Source: Candidatus Sulfopaludibacter sp.
Lineage (GTDB): Bacteria > Acidobacteriota > Terriglobia > Bryobacterales > Bryobacteraceae
Reading direction: 5' to 3'
DNA: 32,342 bases
Assembly: GCA_031292755.1 (NCBI GenBank)
Contig: JARLGM010000075.1
Coordinates: 1 to 32,342 of the forward strand
Part shown: positions 30,519-32,342 of the stretch, piece by piece
Numbering within the stretch: position 1 is the first letter of the stretch
Layout: each line of letters opens with the position of its first letter
Notes under the pieces: model-generated
Told to the model about the DNA's origin: nothing
The model's input: only the letters and a program-made list of their open reading frames with translations
Databases searched by the model: none
Translations under genes and position numbers: made by a program

Positions 30519-31358
30519 CTATTGCAATTCCTGGCACATGCCGGTCATGCCGCGGCCGAGCATTCCGAGATTCGCCATCCCCAGGTCCGCCAGGTTCAAG
30601 CGGCTTACCGCGTCCGCCGCGCCGCCGGCGCAGGCTGCCTTCACACGGGTGCGGATGGTGGCCAGGGTGGTGACCCACTTCTGCAAATCGGCGCGTTTGG
30701 CCACGTTGCCGTGGCCCGGAATGACGGTATCGAAATCGTAATTCTCCAGGATCTTCTGAACGGTGCCGTCCCACTCCTTGATGCTGCCGCCGTTGGCGGT
30801 GTCGCAAAACGGGGCGCCGCTGGAGACGAACAGGTCGCCGGTGTGCAGCACGCGCTCGGAGGGGAAGTAGACTACGGCATCGCCGTTGGTATGGCCGCGG
30901 CCCAGGTAACGGGCGCGCACTTCCTTTCCGCCGGCGAAGACCTGCGTTTCGTCGCTAAAGGTGATGCGCGGCAGGCCGGGCTGCTTGGCGGTGACCATAT
31001 TGGCGCGGGCGTTCTTATGAATCAGAATTTCGGCGCCGGCCGCCAGCATGGCTTCGTTGCCGCCGGTGTGATCGCCATGCTGGTGGGTGTTGATCACGTA
31101 GCGCACCGGCTTATCGCTTACGGTCTTGATTTTGGACATGATCTGCGGAGCGTCCTGGGCAAATTTGTCGTCCACCACGATGACGCCGTCACTGGTCGGC
31201 ATGACGGCCACGTTGCCGCCGTCCTGCATGATCACGTAGAGATTGGGGGTGACCTTTTCCATGGTCAACTGCGCCGGCGGATTCTGGCTCCAGGCCAGCC
31301 ACACGCCGGCCGCCGCCAGCGTTACCAGAGCAAATCGCAGCAAGGGAGCGTTGCGCAT
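30519..31358 (-). CDS. Secreted metallo-beta-lactamase-fold hydrolase
   Basis: From ATG 31358 the protein has 279 residues with a signal sequence (RFALVTLAAAGVWLAWSQ). The metal site is H92-x-H94-x-D96-H97 (THQHGDHTGG), then the GRGHTNGDAVVYF histidine, HTGDLF aspartate and PGHG histidine, a complete binuclear zinc set. It resembles periplasmic MBL hydrolases near subclass B-like and QuiP/SoxH-type proteins; substrate is unknown and resistance activity should not be assumed. An alternative TTG start at 31379 overlaps the M61 stop (TTGA). It is cotranscribed with the M61 peptidase gene. Confidence 0.87.
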   Translation of the reverse strand: MRNAPLLRFALVTLAAAGVWLAWSQNPPAQLTMEKVTPNLYVIMQDGGNVAVMPTSDGVIVVDDKFAQDAPQIMSKIKTVSDKPVRYVINTHQHGDHTGGNEAMLAAGAEILIHKNARANMVTAKQPGLPRITFSDETQVFAGGKEVRARYLGRGHTNGDAVVYFPSERVLHTGDLFVSSGAPFCDTANGGSIKEWDGTVQKILENYDFDTVIPGHGNVAKRADLQKWVTTLATIRTRVKAACAGGAADAVSRLNLADLGMANLGMLGRGMTGMCQELQ

Positions 31359-31375
31359 ATCTTCCCGAATATACC

Positions 31376-32342
31376 TCAATGCTTCGCCAGCGGCGCGGTG
31401 ATTTGCGAAACGATATCGGGCTTGGAGGCATCGCGCACCAGGTGCGGATAGCGCTCGCCGCCGCGGTAGTCGATGCGGTGCGTTTCGAAATACTCGCCGT
31501 TCCTGATGAGCAGTTCCAGGGGTTTGCCGGACGCGGTGGCCTGCACCGCTTCGCGCAGCACCGTGGAACTGTACTGGCGATTGTTTACCGCGATCAGCTT
31601 CACGGAAGGCGAGATGCCGGCAGCGCGCGCCGGACCGCCGTAGGAGATATCGATGATGGTGCCGTCGTCATCCTTCACCTTCAGGCCGATCGAGTAGCTC
31701 AGGTCCACCAGCTTGTCGGTTTCCTCATAATCCTTCCACAGATCGGAGCGGGTGCCGTCGTAGACCAGTTTCCAGCCGCCGTTTTCGATGCCGCCCAGCG
31801 GCGCGTGCGGCGAGGTGGAGTGCAGCCGCTGGTTCCAGAAGCCGGCCCAATCGTACGGCAGCACGGCGTTCAGGCCCGCCACCACGTCTTCGAACGCGTA
31901 CGTTTTCAGGGCAGGCGCGCCGCCCGGTCCGCCGTGAAATGTCTGGCAGAAATCGTTCAGCGATTTGGCGCCGTTGCTCTTCTGGCGGATCAGGACGTCG
32001 GCATCCAGCCAGACCAGCGAGCCTTCGGGATAGTAGTCCGTGCCGCGGCGGTACTCGGAATAATCGTCGATGGCGTTGTAGAGCGTCTGGGCGGCGACGG
32101 CGGTGTCTTCCAGGGGACGCCAGCGGCGGCCATACTCGTTATCGAGCATCGCGGCAGTCTGGGCCAGCGAATCGCGATACTGTTCCGGGGTCCAGAGCCC
32201 GCTGCGCGGCGCCAGCACTTCACCCAGATAGTTGGTGAGCCCCTCGTACACCCACAGCAGGTCGCCCTTCATGGGCACGTCGTAGCCGCCATCGTGGCCA
32301 TCGCTGACCAGGCCGGCTGGACGCCGGTACTTGCCGTTCCAG
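31376..32342 (-). CDS. M61 family (glycyl aminopeptidase-like) peptidase with PDZ domain, 5' truncated
   Basis: The frame is open to the window edge and reads WNGKYRRPAGLVSDGHDGGY before PMKGDLLWVYEGLTNYLGEVLAPRSG. In M61 enzymes the zinc motif HExxH comes immediately before the 'WNGK-RRPA' segment, so the cut falls just after the active-site histidines. The Glu in WVYEGLT is the third zinc ligand. A C-terminal PDZ domain spans the last about 110 residues (SIGLKVKDDDGTIIDISYGGPARAAGISPSVKLIAVNNRQ). M61 members remove N-terminal glycine or alanine. The stop abuts the MBL-fold gene. Confidence 0.87.
   Translation of the reverse strand, partial: WNGKYRRPAGLVSDGHDGGYDVPMKGDLLWVYEGLTNYLGEVLAPRSGLWTPEQYRDSLAQTAAMLDNEYGRRWRPLEDTAVAAQTLYNAIDDYSEYRRGTDYYPEGSLVWLDADVLIRQKSNGAKSLNDFCQTFHGGPGGAPALKTYAFEDVVAGLNAVLPYDWAGFWNQRLHSTSPHAPLGGIENGGWKLVYDGTRSDLWKDYEETDKLVDLSYSIGLKVKDDDGTIIDISYGGPARAAGISPSVKLIAVNNRQYSSTVLREAVQATASGKPLELLIRNGEYFETHRIDYRGGERYPHLVRDASKPDIVSQITAPLAKH

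Overview
The window looks like a chromosomal segment of an Acidobacteriota member, most like the Solibacter/Bryobacter group. The evidence is high GC, a large MacB/FtsX permease of the acidobacterial 'duplicated orphan permease' type, a PEP-CTERM protein, a probable Oar-like TonB-dependent receptor tail, many secreted peptidases and sugar enzymes, and an ECF42 sigma factor. This lineage call rests on gene-family character alone; no rRNA gene is present. I found no tRNA, CRISPR array, prophage or complete insertion sequence.

Layout. Positions 1-4.7 kb hold the last residues of an outer-membrane receptor with its terminator, a secreted GH9 glycosidase (-) and a divergent Tat-exported Gfo/Idh/MocA oxidoreductase (+). 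Positions 4.7-8.1 kb hold a TPR protein (-), divergent from an AttH-like lipocalin-fold protein and a LacD-type aldolase (+). Positions 8.1-9.8 kb form a DGPF/YCII protein plus ECF42 sigma factor module with a recognisable promoter. Positions 9.8-12.4 kb encode an ArnT/PMT-like glycosyltransferase and a 10-TM drug/metabolite-type permease (-). Positions 12.4-17.3 kb form a + strand run: GNAT acetyltransferase, UxaA-type dehydratase, DsbA-like thioredoxin, M28/PDZ peptidase. A PEP-CTERM protein and a MerR-TipAS regulator follow. Positions 19.1-21.1 kb are lipA behind a malate/lactate dehydrogenase-family gene (-).

Positions 21.1-23.3 kb hold an ECF sigma factor with its own ECF-type promoter, a zinc-finger transmembrane anti-sigma with a TonB-C-like outer domain, and rsmA/ksgA, which lacks a standard start codon and probably starts at CTG. 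Positions 23.4-25.8 kb encode the orphan permease. Positions 25.8-29.7 kb contain a secreted lysozyme-like protein, an overlooked 48-residue membrane protein, rpsA, an HU/IHF gene and a HIT-family gene. Positions 29.7-30.5 kb hold a VapBC-type toxin-antitoxin pair beside a rearranged copy of the hit 3' end. The right edge has a metallo-beta-lactamase-fold hydrolase and the C-terminal part of an M61 peptidase (-).

The most unusual structures are these. Two nearly identical REP-like hairpin loci lie between convergent genes and supply the same C-terminal peptide to LipA and RsmA. The rsmA start is buried in a hairpin whose loop is the stop codon of the anti-sigma gene. Several genes have a -10 box 6-8 nt before the start codon, which suggests leaderless mRNAs. 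Three regulators each carry a promoter matching the type of factor they encode: ECF42, ECF/RpoE and MerR.
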